Positions 1-13,910 of a stretch of DNA of 64,000 nt are shown in pieces. A model generated the notes under the pieces. It ran no database searches. It saw only the letters and a list, made by a program, of their open reading frames with translations, and was not told where the DNA came from. Each line of letters opens with the position of its first letter. Position 1 is the first letter of the stretch. Location: positions 10,010,501 through 10,074,500 of the forward strand of contig CM072336.1 of assembly GCA_036874045.1 (NCBI GenBank), written 5' to 3'. This stretch comes from Cymodocea nodosa (taxonomy: Eukaryota; Streptophyta; Magnoliopsida; Alismatales; Cymodoceaceae). The position numbers and the translations under genes were made by a program.

Positions 1-83
1 GGGGTCATTCAACCTAGTACCTCCCCTTGCTCTTCTCCTGTAGTGGTGGTGCTAAAGAAGGATGGTAGTTGATGTATATGTTA
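1..83 (+). mobile_element. Ty3/gypsy reverse-transcriptase scrap
   Basis: Translated on the plus strand this short piece gives the start of a gypsy reverse transcriptase, with the motif STSPCSSPVVVV followed by KKDGS, the usual lead-in to the RT fingers. It enters from outside the window and stops where the copia LTR begins at 84, so the copia element probably landed in an older gypsy copy. It is a fossil fragment; its family cannot be narrowed further. Confidence 0.6.
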
Positions 84-148
84 TGTTGAACTAAGAGGGA
101 GGGAGAAGAGTGAGACAATCACCACAAACTAGAAAACAAGAATTTATA

Positions 149-2757
149 TGTATAAGGAAATTTGTTGTATTTAGAATTAAAACACAAAAATCCCAAATTT
201 TACATTTATAAACCGCAAGCGCACGGTACCTATTGTATTAAGTATATGCAAGAGCGGGTCAATCCACAAGAAGCTTGTCTTAAACGAATTCAAGGAAATA
301 AATGCTTAGCAAAATATTCACATCACTAAAACCATGATAAAAACTTTAATTACATATTAATAGGTAATAATTACATAAATACGATAAAGAGTTCAAGTAT
401 CGTCATAAATCCAAGAAGCTCCTAAGGTTAAACCTTAGGAAACTCAAGAAAATTAATGAGTTTCGTCTCTGAAATTACAGAAATTAAGCTCTACTTTTAA
501 CTCTCCTTACATCCAACCTGGACATTGAAAAATCCAGAGAAAATATTGGTTGGAAAGATCCTCGAGTTATCTTCAAAATGACAATAATTTCATAGACTAA
601 ATCATTATAAAAGTCTAGAAGTGTTGGATTTACTGACAGAGGCAAAACTGTTATGTAAACTTTCCAAAAACGCACCTTTGGTGCAAAAATCATAACTCGA
701 TCAAAACTCTATGAAATCTGGCAAAATCAGAGGGCTTTGAACAAAGACTCGTACTACTAATATGGAAAATTGATAGAATAGCTTTCCATAAAGTTTGCAG
801 TGCAGGCAACACTCAGGTGTTGAGCACTGAAACTGGCAGCCGAATAGGAATTCAAAATTGCTGCGACCTCTGATAGAAAAAATCAAAAATCAATGAAATA
901 CATTCTAAAAAAATACAAAATTTACATGACTGTAATCTACACGAAATTTCTTACAAAATAGAATCAAGAAATACTAAAAAACTCTACCAAAAGCGTCTTT
1001 TATGAAAGGAGTAAAGTAGGGTAGGATTTTGTTTGGCTAGAATCTGGAACTACAAAAATCCGCTCCCTTCCTAACTTGTTCTCCGAAATCACAGAAAATA
1101 TCTCTACTTATAATAACGATTTCTCCCAACATAGGAATTGAAAAATCATGTAAAAATATGAATTGGAAAGGGTTTCAAGTTATCTAAAAGGACACAGTGA
1201 TTTTATAGTCTAAATCGTCTTCAATTGAAAATAATATTAATCCCTAGTAAGGTGCGCAAAACGATTTTGAAATAATGCAAAATGTGCACTCACAGTAAAA
1301 ACTCGAGAACTTTATCAATTCTTCATGAAAATCTATGAAATCACCGCTGAATGAAAGTAGACTTATCAATCTAATAAAACCAATTTACAGATCTTAAAAA
1401 CATACTTCACAGAGGGAGAAATCACATCAGACATTTTCGCAAAACTACTAATCGAAAATGTGATTTCGGATTGAGAATACACTCTTCGTATAAAATGGAA
1501 AAATCAAACCAAACATGCTCGAAAAATTAAAAAAAAAATACAGAAAGAATCGTCTTTTATTTCTCTACAAAAACAGATTAAGAATCGATAAAAAACATTG
1601 AGAAAAACAACACAAGGAAAGTTCTGTCTTTACAGTAAATGAACACCTTGACTATATGTATTCACATATCTATACGAAAATCATTTATTTTTAGAAGTAA
1701 GTTTCATTAAACGAACTAAGAGTTTTACAACATAAAAATGAAGATTATACTACTAAAAATAAACCTAAACATGCAAAGACATATGCAATACACAAACAAC
1801 ATCAAACACAATGATAAGACACAACATATGCAAACATAATGTTAGTTTTTGGTCAACCCACTCTAAGTTATACTTTTAAATCTCCAACAACTTGAAGTAA
1901 GCTCCTGAAGTTGGCCTCCCTCACGTCCTCAAGACTCCAACATGGCCTGTCACACTACATTTTCCTCTTGAAATACTAAGGGGCTTCAAGATTTCACCAA
2001 AGGATGAAGGCAACAAGCTTCCTTCTCATGAACGTACATCAACCATGCCTTAGTTGGCTCATTCCTTGCTTTCTCCATGCATATCACATTCAAATCGGAT
2101 GAAGAGGCCTCTCCACAAGAGGTTCCTACTGTCCTCCACGCAAGAAAGTTATACACCGAAGAAGAAGGGGAGTTGCACCCAACAAAATCACATTCTATGC
2201 ATCCATGTCCTTCCTTAGAGCTTCCATGAACACGCCTCCCTTGGGTCCAACTTGCTCTCTCCACGCACCACCGAAATCAACAACACCGGAGAGGAAGTGA
2301 CTTGCTTCCAAGGAGCTTTGGCCGCCGGTAATCCAAGGAGAAGAAGGAGCCACGTTTTTGCTTGGAGAGGAGAAGACAAAACCTAGTTTTGGGTTGTCCT
2401 TCCCTTTAAATAGACTTGGTAGTTGATCTCTTCTTTGGTAGATCCAACGGTTGAGATTCATCCATCTTATTTCCTTTAGATAACCTTTAAAACTTAAGCA
2501 AACAAATTAAAATATAACAAGAAGAAAACATCTAAGACATCTAAGTAAATAATCACTATTCATTTTCATGATCATTAAGTCAATAATCAACAAAAAGGCT
2601 AAGTTGTGCAAATTTAAGTCATTAAATCCCATAATCATGCATACTCATGTAAATGCCTATGTGATGATATTTCAATTATAATCGTGCATTGTTTAACATT
2701 TAATTCATAAGAAGCACAAATAATATCACATAAAAATGCACAATTTTACTCCTTACA
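149..2757 (-). repeat. Gypsy 3' LTR (copy A)
   Basis: About 2.6 kb, running from TGTATAAGG to CTCCTTACA on the plus strand. It is repeated in inverted form at 11348-13886 and in part in direct form at 13911-14424. A C-rich stretch just inside it (2761-2769, ACCCCCACA) is a polypurine tract on the minus strand and fixes this as the 3' LTR of a minus-strand element. Confidence 0.8.
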
Positions 2758-4534
2758 AATACCCCCACACTTAAGTCTTGCTAGTCCCTAGCAAGTATTC
2801 AAGTATATAAACTAGGAAATGATTAGAATGACAATTACTAGAAGCTTTTATTCAAATACAAAACAAAATCAAAGGGAAATCCTAACTAGCGCTCCTTTTC
2901 GTAGGCGTAACGACTACATTTAGCATATGTAGTAAGCTGTTAAACCCCTAGGTTACCCTAGTGGCGAAGTTTTGTCTCCGGAGGGTTTTTAGTGGATACA
3001 CCCACAAAGTCCAAATCAAAATAAAAAGAAAACACAACTAAAAACAATCAAAAGACAAGTAAATAAGATACACAACAAAACAAAGACAAAGATCAGACTC
3101 GAATGAGAAATTATTAAGCTCAATGGTGCTATAAGGTTAATAGGCATAATGATGGCTCAGTAGAAAAGAAACCTTACTAGTTCTTTAGATTCCAATAAGC
3201 CCATATTAAAGTGTAAGAGGAGTCACCTTATCAAAAGGACCATCTACTTTGATACAATAAGAATCTCACCCTCACTACACATAAGAACATATAATACACA
3301 TGACTATGAATATGCAGTAATAACCAAATAATAGGTAGTGACTACAACTCCCTCTCTTCTATTGAGAAATGTTGGAAAATGTCTAGTATAAGTTACAAAG
3401 GTACCAACTACATAGCATGCCAAACACCCATATACATAAAAGAAGGGAAAGCTAAGAATTGAAGAAAGTTAGCTACTTTCTTTCTTCCCATATGATTTTT
3501 AAGCTCCCTTTTCAACGTTACTTGCTTCTTCTTTCTTTCTTTCTTTCTTTTTTTTTCATTTTTTTTTATTTTTTATTTTTTATTTTAGAACCTTATTCCC
3601 AACAAAACTTGCTTAGCATGCTAGTAATGATAACCTTGGTACTTTCTTAGGCATATCTTTCAAAATCTCATAAAAGTTTGGGAGGATCCTAAAAAAAATC
3701 TCACCTTAAGGTTACATAATATGCAAACCTCTTTGTGGTGGCACTTAGCTTGGGATCACTCAAATAAGTGCATCAAACAAGACATTAATCTTAGTAATAA
3801 AGAAGACTTCACTTAAGGCACAACTAACATGAGACTCATCTTTCTCTAAAGAACATAACAATAGGTCCACGCTTTAGGTTCTAGAGTCTACTCAAAAAGT
3901 AATGGGGTTTAACCCATAAATCCTAATAGCATTTCTTGAGTTTCAAAATCTCATCACTTGGGTCTAATCAAAACACAATGTAAGAACAATAACAACAAAA
4001 ATAATAAGAAAAAACACATGAAAATTCACTAACATCACAAAAAATACATGAAGACACAATAAAAATAACGAGAATAATCTACATGCCACCCCCCCACACT
4101 TAAATGATGCATTGTACTCAATGAATCTATTATGACACTTAAGTATGGAAATGTTATGCATGAAGATGATCTATTATTACACTGAACAAATAAGAAGTAA
4201 AAGGCAAGGTAAGCAAACAGATGTCTCTTCGAGATGTGTAAACATAAGCATAAAGCATATAAAGTTTCATTCCTAAAGACATGCAATGGAGATTGCATAG
4301 CATATCCATAGAAAAATGTATACTATAAAATTCGTGCAAATGCACTAGAGAGTAGAGAGATGTAGCATTGTGTACCTTGCTCTTGGACATACAAAGGAAA
4401 CTACAAAACTAACAAACATATCAAAATTGAAGAAAATAGAATACAAAGCATATGAAATAAAGACATATAAAGTAGAAATTTTTATTTTATTTTTTTATTT
4501 TTTATTTTTTACACTACCACTTGTGAGAATAAAA
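2758..4534 (-). other. Non-coding 3' region of the gypsy element
   Basis: No coding signal seen. It contains the polypurine tract beside the LTR, a second similar C-rich tract at 4088-4099, and T-rich low-complexity sequence with a TTTC run at 3527-3600. Such non-coding stretches between the coding region and the LTR are common in large plant gypsy elements. Confidence 0.5.
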
Positions 4535-5960
4535 TCAAGAAGTACTTCCCCCCCCATAATTGGTTCTAGGGTTGGGCACAGGCTGATTAGGCAATGATTG
4601 CCTATCCGTGGATGGTGTAGAGGTAGGAAACAACTGTGCAAGTTGGGATTTTATATGCTGAATTGCAAGTGAATGCTCAGTCAGAACATGTGTTATCTTT
4701 AGCATCGTTTGAATGCCTTTTTCCATTTCAATTAATCTCTTCTCCAAATCCATAATAGAAGGCTAGGGAGGGGCTGGCAAAGCTGGTAAAGCTTGGGTAG
4801 GGTGACTAGACTGTAATGTTTCAACTCCTAATCCAATTGATGGCCCACTACCTCTATGATTATCTTGCGTCTTCCAAGAGAAGTTTGAGTGATTTCTCCA
4901 ATTTGAGTTATAATATTGAGAGCTATAATCTTCTCGAAAATTTTGCATAGCACAGACTGGCTTAGTTTGCCCATAAATCACAAGACATTGATCAATACTA
5001 TGGTTATCAAAGCCACACCCCTCACAATGAATCTCAGAAATGTTGACAATGAGATCCTTCTTCTTATGAAGATTTAGAACTTCTTGCATTTGCTCCTCTA
5101 ACTTAGTCATTTTAGAACTCATTCGAGCTTCTAAGGCTGTTAGGGGCTCCACAACATGAACCCCTCTACTCAATGCAGCACCTATACTCCTATCTCCTGA
5201 TGATGTAGGAGATGGTTCTTTCCATTGGATAGTTTGTTCCGCTAAACGCTCATATGCCTCCCAAGCTTCGTCTTCATTAAATTGTAGAAACTTCCCAGAG
5301 TACATGGATTCCAATAACTGCTTCGAAGAAGCATTCAATCTTTCATATAAAATAGTACATTTCTTTGCTTTTTTGATGCCATGATTAGGACATCTTGCTA
5401 ATAAGGTTCTGAAACGCTTAAAGAATCTCCAAAAGGTCTCATCAGTTTTCTGTTTAAAACTAAGTATGGAATTCTTTAATTAAATAGTGTGGTGGATGAG
5501 GTTATACTTTTTGAGAAAAGCTGCACAGAATTTTGCCCAAGAGTTTATAGAAGATGGTGCAAGACTATTCATCCAACGCTTGACATTATCTTTAAGTGCA
5601 AATGGTATGAATCTTAATCGTACAGCATCCATGGGTACGTCAGGGATGTGCACCAGTCTACAGACTTCATTGAATTCTTGCAAAAACAAATAAACGTCCT
5701 CATTTTCTCGGCTTAAGAATCTTGGCAATTGACTTATATAACTGGAGTGTAACTCAAATTTATGACCTTCAATATGAGGTAGAACTAAGCAAGATGATTG
5801 GTCAACTTGGGGTGGATAATAAATATCTGCTAAAGGCCTAAGTCCCCTTTGGTTGGCCATTTCTACAACTGGTGGGTCTAAGTTCTCTACCCTAACTAGT
5901 CTATTTGCCCTCGTCCGTCTCCAACGACTATCTAGTGTAACAAATAACTAAAGTAATATG
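4535..5960 (-). mobile_element. Gypsy gag region, lying downstream of pol
   Basis: The reading at 5480-5860 is a typical retrotransposon gag capsid (LPRFLSRENEDVYLFLQEF then RLRFIPFALKDNVKRWM). It continues as EAWEAYERLAEQTIQW at about 5230-5340, then a CCHC knuckle (CEGCGFDNHSIDQC, near 4990-5030) and a heptad-like C-terminal helix to 4535. Its place, 3' of integrase on the same strand, is the reverse of the normal gag-pol order. It is a fossil with a few breaks. Confidence 0.75.
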
Positions 5961-6209
5961 AAGTGCAACAAAAGTGTAAATAGGAAAAGCGTACCAATTA
6001 TATGTTGTCTTCAAGTCCTGCTAAGAAAACACATTAGAATGGGTAGTGCTCTATTGAATAGTTTCAAAGAAAAGAATTACTGATACAACAAGAATGGTAG
6101 AAGTTACAACATAAACAATTAATATAAGATAAAAACTAAACAACTCAATAAGCATAAACTAACAAGGCAAAAATAAGTATGTAAATAAATATATTAACAC
6201 TACCCTAAC

Positions 6210-9200
6210 CATAGATGGGTTCCAATAGATCTTGCTCTATAGAAGGTCGTCCCATTTTTTGGTTCAGAAACAGCTTTAGGCAGTGGCCATTGACTTTAAA
6301 TTCATCCTTTGTTTTTGGGTTTTCTATATCCACTGCTCCATGAGGGTACATCTTCTTCACAATATAGGGGCCACTCCATCTTGATCTAAATTTCCCAGGG
6401 AAAATGTAGAGTAGAGTTATAAAGTAGCACTTGCTGGCCTGATTGAAATTCCTTTCTCAAAATCTTCTTATCATGGAATATTTTGGCCTTTTCTTTAGCT
6501 ATTCTAGAATTCTCATAAGCCTCGTTCCTTAATTCTTCTAATTCCATGATCTGTAGGTTTCTTACTTGTTTAATTGCATGCTCATCCAAGTTGAGTTTCT
6601 TAATTACCCACATAGCTTTATGTTCTAACTCAACTAGCAAATGACATGCTTTACCATAAACAGCTCTAAATGGCAACATTCCCAAGACACTCTTGTAGGC
6701 AGTTCTATATGCCCATAAAGCTTCGTCTAATTTTTCCACCCAATCCTTCTTATTTGGTCTTATTATTTTCTCGAGAATTTGCTTATTTGCATTCTCCACT
6801 TGACCATTAGTTTGAGGGTGATACGAGGTTGCCATTTTATGCGTTATTCCATATTTCTTCATTAAAGCCTCAAAACTCTTACTCTTGAAATGAGTTCCCC
6901 GATCACTGATTATTGCTCGTGGAGTGCCGAAGCGAGAGAAAATGTGAAACCTAATAAAATTAATCATTACTTTAGTATCACAAGATTTAGTGGGGATGAC
7001 CTTTATCCACCTAGACACATAATCAATAGCCAATAAGATATACAAATAGCCTCTAGAATTCAAAAAAGGACCCATAAAGTCTATTCCCCACAAATCAAAA
7101 ATCTCAACTTCAATTACTGGTGTGAGTGGCATCATATCTTTCCTTCCTATCTTGCCCACTCTTTGACATGATTCACAAGTTTTGCAGTGATTAAAGGCAT
7201 CCTTAAAAATTGTTGGCCAAAAGAAGTCGTATTGAAGGACCTTGGCTGCTGTTTTCCTTGAGCTCAAATGACCTCCTCCAGGTTGGTCATGGCAAAAATT
7301 TAGCACACTTGCAATCTCTGAGTCAGGTATACATCTCCGTACTATTAGATCCGGACAGTTTTTAAACAAATATGGGCCATCCCAATAAAAATCTCTAACT
7401 CGAAATAAAAATTTCTTTTTCTCCCTAGATGACCAATGAGGGGGTATTAACCCAACAGCTAAATAGTTGACTATATCTGCATACCAAAGGCTAGGGTTAA
7501 TGGCAAATACTTGTTCATCAGGGAAAAAATCATTGATAGATGAGCCTACAGGTGGTAAAGTAAGGCGGGATAAATGATCAGCGACCACATTTTCACATCC
7601 CTTTTTATCTTTAATTTCAATGTCAAACTCCTGTAGTAATAAAATCCACCTAATTAACCTAGACTTGACATCCTTCTTTGTTAACAAATATTTAATAGCA
7701 GAATGGTTAGTGTAAATTACAATATGAGACCCAATAAGGTAAGATTTAAACTTTTCTAAAGCAAAAACCACGGCCAGGAACTCCTTCTCAGTAACAGTGT
7801 AATTCAATTGAGCACCGGTTAATGTCTTGCTAGCATAATATATTACTCGTGGTAAATTATCTAGTCTTTGTCCAAGTACAGCTCCTAATGCATAATCTAA
7901 AGCATCAGTCATAAGTTCAAATGGTTCATTCCAATCTGGGGAATGCACTATAGGTGTTGTCGTTAAAGCTCTCTTCAATTGCTTGAAGGCATCATGACAA
8001 AGTTCAGAAAACTCAAAAGGGTGATCCTTCACAAGCAATGAAGTCAATGGACGGGTAATTTTACTAAAGTCCTTAATAAATCTACGGTAAAATCCAGCAT
8101 GACCGAGAAAAGCTCTAATATCTCTCACAGACTTTGGAGTTGGAAGATTAGCAATCAAATCAACTTTTGCTTTGTCTACTTCCAAGCCCCTCTTTGATAC
8201 AATATGACCAAGTACAACATCTTGTTGTACCATGAAATGACATTTTTCCCAATTTAGTATAATGTCATATTCTATACACCGTTGAAGTACCAACTCTAAG
8301 TGATGTAGACATTCCTTAAAAGAGGACCTTGATATGGAAAGATCATCCATAAATATTTCTAAGAATCTTCCAATCATATCAGAAAAAATACCTGTCATGC
8401 ACCTTTTAAAGGTTGTAGGTGCATTGCATAGCCCAAACGGCATTCGTCGAAAAGAAAAAGTTCCAAAGGGACAGGTAAATGTCGTCTTATTTTGGTCCTC
8501 TAGTGCGACAGGGATCTGATTGTAGCCTGAATAACTATCTAAAAAATAATAAAACTCTTGCACTGCTAATTTCTCTAACATCTGATCTGTAAAGGGCAAG
8601 GGGAAGTGATCTTTCCAAGTGGCTACATTCAATTTCCTATAATCGATGCAAACTCTCCACCCTGTCTGCACTCGCGTTGGTACTAGTTCATTATGGCTGT
8701 TCTCTACTATAGTTATTCTAGATTTCTTTGAGACCATTTGGACTGGTGAAACTCAAATACTATCTGAAATAGCAAAAATAATTCCATGATCTAGCCACTT
8801 TTGAAGTTCTTTCCTTACTACTTCACTCATATTGGGGTTAAGTCTTCTTTGTGGATCTCTAGAAGGTCGAATCTCCTCATTTACTTGGATCCTATGTTGG
8901 CATATAGCAGGACTCACCTCCTTAATATCTGCTATTGTCCAACCAATAGCTTCCTTATTTCTTCTTAGAACCTCAAGTAATTCCTCTTCTTGCTCTAATG
9001 TTAGAGTAGAAGCAATGATCACAAGAAGAGTTTCACCTTCCCTTAAGTAAACATACTTAAGCTCTTAGGGTAAAGGTTTAAGTTCTAACTCTAGAGGTTC
9101 CATAATTGATGGTTTCTTAATTGGTCGAGGTTCAAATAAAGTATAATCCAATGGTACCACATAGTTCACTACATTGATTTCTGCTTCATTACTATCTTCC

Positions 9201-9895
9201 AATGATTCATCTATGTCAACAATATCATATATCTCTTGCACATTTACACACTCTTCTTCACATTCAATGTCAATTTCCTCAAAAACATTTACAAGTTTAA
9301 CTTCATAATTCTCATCTAGGTGTTCCTCATTCTGATTATTTTGTTCAAAAATATTCAACTCCACCCTTAAATCTCCATAAGAGATTTGCATGGACCTATT
9401 CCTACAATCAATATAAGCATTGGTTGTTGCCAAGAAAGGTTGCCCCAAAATTAATGAAATATTTCTCTTAGTGGGCTGGTCGACAGGATGACTCTCTAGT
9501 ACTACAAAATCAATTGGGTAAATAAAGTCTTGAACTTTAATTAAGATATTTTCTATTACACCTAAAGGGGTTCTAATCGAATGATCCGCTAATTGGATAA
9601 CCATCCTAGTAGGTTTAATTTCTTTAAGTCCTAAATCCACATAGACACTAGAAGACATAACATTGATGGCTGCCCCTAAGTCTATTAAGGCTTTATCAAA
9701 ACAAGTGTTCCCTATGACATAAGATATAGTAGGGGTTCCAAGGTCATCATATTTCTTTAGGGTATAATCGGAGGAATGAGAACTAGAAATTTCTGTTAGG
9801 AAAACTTTCCTTTGGATCCTACTAATCCTTTTCCTAGTGCACAGGTCTTTAAGAAATTTTGCATAAACCAGGACTTGTTGGATGGCTTCTAGCAA
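6210..9895 (-). mobile_element. Gypsy pol: protease, RT, RNase H, integrase
   Basis: From right to left: aspartic protease with DLGAAINVM (within 9065-9895), RT with the FMDD motif, gypsy RNase H ([15 protein letters not shown]), an integrase zinc finger (H..H..CKTCESC, about 7150-7290), the DDE core (GIDFMGPF, then SDRGTHF and a later E), and the integrase C-terminal part ending near [12 protein letters not shown] (about 6280-6300). Domain order protease-RT-RNase H-integrase is that of Ty3/gypsy. The reading is long and mostly open with few breaks. Confidence 0.9.
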
Positions 9896-10504
9896 GGGAA
9901 TGTTTACTCTAACTTGCTCAAAAATTTCTTTAATCTTGTTTAAGGACTCATCTGAACTAGTCCTAGATCTTAATCTATAAGGATAAGGTGCAAGTTGATT
10001 GTTATTTGATTCTTTATATGCAAGTCCATTATCACCATGTGGATAGGAATCTGGTCCTTGATTAGAGTCTAAGATGATAGCAGGTTAATCTACTTTGGGT
10101 GGTTCTACAATTGATGGTTGAGATGTTTCACTAGGCCCGCAATAATCTTTTCCCGACCTCAAAAGAGCAAATGTATCTACCTTAACATCTTGGCCACTAC
10201 GCATTTTCCACCCAAAATGTGGTTGACCCTCAAAAGTATTTTCCAATTGATAGTGGTTGCTTCTGCCCATGCTAAGTTGCTTCAAACATTCTTCAACTTT
10301 AGCTAAATCTTCACTAAAGCTTGAAGGATGAGAAAAAGTGCTCCCACTAGGTTCAACTACACTTCCCATGAGATTACAATTTGTCTCATGTAAATTTGCA
10401 TTTTCTTTCAACATGTAAAAAGGGTATTCATCATTTTCATGATCAAATAACATACACTTAGTACATGTAGACAAAAGGTTTCTTAATAATAGCATGAAAA
10501 GCAT
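9896..10504 (-). mobile_element. Gypsy gag-protease linker
   Basis: Minus-strand reading containing LRSGKDY, a motif usually found at the gag-protease junction of plant Athila/Tat elements, and a degraded CxxC-H-like patch (CTKCMLFDHENDEY). It leads into protease. The full gag expected to its right is not here; a gag lies instead at 4535-5960. Confidence 0.6.
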
Positions 10505-11347
10505 TATGTTTGTCCATGCTTAACAATGAAATAGTTGTCAAATAACACACTTAGTAGTGAGTTTTTCAATTAATTCCTTGAAGTAACAAAATACAAGTTG
10601 AATCTGCATAAGGAGTTGTAAGAGTGTGTGAGCTATGTGCCTTTTTCTTACATGAAATTTATGGCTTTATGTAACATAAACATGATAAGGTCTAAACTAG
10701 GGAAATTCTTATGCTAAAGTGTCTTAGAAATGCCACAATCTCTAATTGACAACAATAATGAAGTCATTTTACAACTAGGAAAATAGTTATAACATGACTG
10801 ACTACGAATTCTTAGATCATGCACGTCTATTGCAGATCAGCCTATATAACAATTAAAGGCTTATCAAAAGGATATTTAAGCATTTATCTTATTCACAAAC
10901 ATAACTTTGGATGAAAGGGTTTTACAACATATATGCATGTGACTAAATTAACGTATAGAATTTATTAACTTAGCAAGATCAATCCATGTAATTCATGTAA
11001 ATTCGTAGTCCTACTTTTGTGCAAAAGTATGCATAAAATTTTAAAAGACTATCAATTTCTAAAGTGTAATGTACTCTATCTTGAAATTTGTCTCATCTAT
11101 CAACTTTGAAAATTTACACAGAAATTCTTACACATCCAAATTAATTGCAAAAATACTCAAATTATAGATAAAGAAGTGTACTTTCATAGAAAAATAACTA
11201 CTAGAAACTTTGAATCATGGTGTTGCAACATTTTCTCAGAGGAAAAACTTTAGTTAGGTTAGTTTTGCTCTGAAACTGCATAACACCATCATCTTCACAA
11301 ATTCATAAATCTCTCAATACAATTCCAAATTCAACAAATACTGATTT
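10505..11347 (-). other. AT-rich non-coding part of the gypsy element
   Basis: No coding reading found. It lies where the leader and gag would be expected and ends abruptly at the inverted LTR copy. Confidence 0.4.
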
Positions 11348-13886
11348 AAATCATCACATAGGCATTTACATGAGTATGCATGATTATGAGATTTAATGAC
11401 TTAAATTTGCACAACTTAGCTTTTTTGTTGATTATTGACTTAATGATCATGAAAATGAATAGTGATTATTTACTTAGATGTCTTAGATGTTTTCTTCTTG
11501 TTATATTTTAATTTGTTTGTTTAAGTTTTAAAGGTTATCTAAAGGAAATAAGATGGATGAATCTCAACCGTTGGATCTACCAAGGAAGAGATCAACTACC
11601 AAATCTATTTAAAGGGAAGGACAATCCAAAACTAGGTTTTGTCTTCTCCTCTCTAAGCAAAAACGTGGCTCCTTCTTTTCCTTGGATTACCGGCAGCCAA
11701 AGCTCCTTAGAAGCAAGTCACTTCCTCTCCGGTGTTGCTGATTTCGGTAGTGCGTGGAGAGAGCAAGTTGGACCTAAGGGAGGTGTGTTCGTGGAAGCTC
11801 CAAGGAAGGACGTGAATGTATAGAAGGTGATTTTGTTGGGTGCAACTCCTCTTCTTCTTTGGTGTACAACTTTCTTGCGTGGAGGACAGTAGGAACCTCT
11901 TGTGGAGAGGCCTCTTCATCCGGTTTGAAGGTGATATGCGTGGAGAAAGCAAGGAAGGAGCCAACTAAGGTATGGTTGGTGGACGTACATGAGAAGGAAG
12001 CTTGCTGCCTTCATCCTTTGGTGAAATCTTGAAGTCCCTTAGTATTTCAAGAAGAAAACGTGGTGTGACAAGTCATGTTGGAGTCTTGAGGACGTGAGGG
12101 AGGCCAACTTCAGGAGTTTACTTTAAGTTGTTGGAGATTTAAAAGTATAACTTGGAGTGGGTTGATAAAAAACTAACATTATGTTTGCATATGTTGTGTC
12201 TTATCATTGTGTTCGATGTTGTTTGTGTATTGCATATGTCTTTGCATGTTTAGGTTTATTTTTAGTAGTATAATCTTCATTTTTATGTTGTAAAACTCTT
12301 AATTCGTTTAATGAAACTTGCCTCTGAAAATGAATGATTTTCGTGTAGATATGTGAATACATGTAGTCAAGATGTTCGTTTACTGTAAAGACATAACTTT
12401 CCTTGTGTTGTTTTCTTTGTAAATCGAGTTTTTCTCAATGTTTTTCATCGATTCTTAATCTGTTTTTGTAGAGAAATAAAAGACGATTCTTTATGTATAC
12501 TTTTTTTAATTTTTCAAGCATGTTTGGTTTGATTTTTCCATTTTATACGAAGAGTGTATTCTCAGTTCGAAATCACATTTTCGATCAGTAGTTTTGCGGA
12601 AATGTTTGATGCGATTTCTCCCTCTGTGAAGTATGTTTTTAAGATCTATAAATTGGTTTTATTAGATTGATAAGTCTGCTTTCGTTCAGCGGTGATTTCA
12701 TAGATTTTCATGAAGAATTGATAAAGTTCTCGAGTTTTTATTGTGAGTGCGTGTTTTGCATTATTTCAAGATCGTTTTGCGCACCTTATTAGGGCTTAAT
12801 ATTATTTTCAATTGAAAACGATTTAGACTGTAAAATCACTGTGTCCTTTTAGATAACTTGAAACCCTTTCTAGTTCATATTTTTACATGATTTTTCAATT
12901 CCTATGTTGGGAGAAATCGTTATTATAAGTAGAGATATTTTCTGTGATTTCGGAGAACAAGTTAGGAAGGGAGCGGATTTTTGTAGTTTCGGATTCTAGC
13001 CAAACAGAATCCTACCCTACTTTACTCTTTTCATAAAAGACGCTTTTGGTAGAGTTTTTTAGTGTTTCTTGATTATATTTTGTAAGAAATTTTGTGTAGA
13101 TTACAGTCATGTAAATTTTGTATTTTTGTAGAATGTATTTTGTTGGTTTTTAATTTTTTCTATCAAAGGTCGCGACAGTTTTGAATTCCTATTCGGCTGC
13201 CAGTTTCAGTGCTCGACGCTTGAGTATTGCCTGCACTGCAAACTTTATGGAAAGTTATTCTGTCAATTTTTCATATTAGTAGTACGAGTCTTTGTTCAAA
13301 GCCCTCTGATTTCGTTGGATTTCATGGAGTTTTGACCGAATTATGATTTTTGCACCAAAGGTGTTTTTTTGGAAAGTTTACATAACGGTTCTACGCCTTG
13401 TCAGTAAATCCAACACTTCTAGACTTTTATAATGATTTAGTCTATGAAATTACTGTCATTTCGAAGATAACTCGAGGATCTTTCCAACCAATATTTTCTT
13501 TGGATTTTTCAATGTTCAGGTTGGATGTAAGGAGAGTTAAAAGTAGAGCTTAATTTTTGTAATTTCAGAGACGAAACTCATTAATTTTCTTGAGTTTCCT
13601 AAGGTTTAACTTTAGGAGCTTCTTAGATTTATGACGATACTTGAACTCTTTATCATATCTATGTAATTATTACCTATTAATATGTAATTAAAGTTTTTAT
13701 CATGGTTTTAGTGATGTGAATGTTTTGCTAAGTATTTATTTCCTTGAATTCGTTTAAGACAAGCTTCTTGTGGATCGACCCACTCTTGCATATGCTTAAT
13801 ACAATAGGTACCGTGCGCTTGCGGTTTATAAATGTAAAATTTAAGATTTTCGTGTTTTAATTCTAAATACAACAAATTTCTTTACA
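11348..13886 (+). repeat. Inverted gypsy LTR (copy B)
   Basis: Reverse complement of 149-2668, about 2.5 kb. Relative to copy A it lacks the first ~90 bases of the LTR. Its 3' end TTTACA is followed by a primer-binding site, so it reads as a plus-strand 5' LTR although the coding region beside it is on the minus strand. Confidence 0.85.
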
Positions 13887-13892
13887 AGTTTT

Positions 13893-13910
13893 TGACACCG
13901 TTGTCGAGGA
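13893..13910 (+). other. Gypsy primer-binding site (tRNA-Asp type)
   Basis: TGACACCGTTGTCGAGGA matches TGGCGCCGTTGCCGGGGA, the primer site of many plant Athila/Tat elements (complementary to the tRNA-Asp 3' end), apart from G-to-A and C-to-T changes of the kind left by cytosine methylation. It sits 6 nt after the LTR end. Confidence 0.75.
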
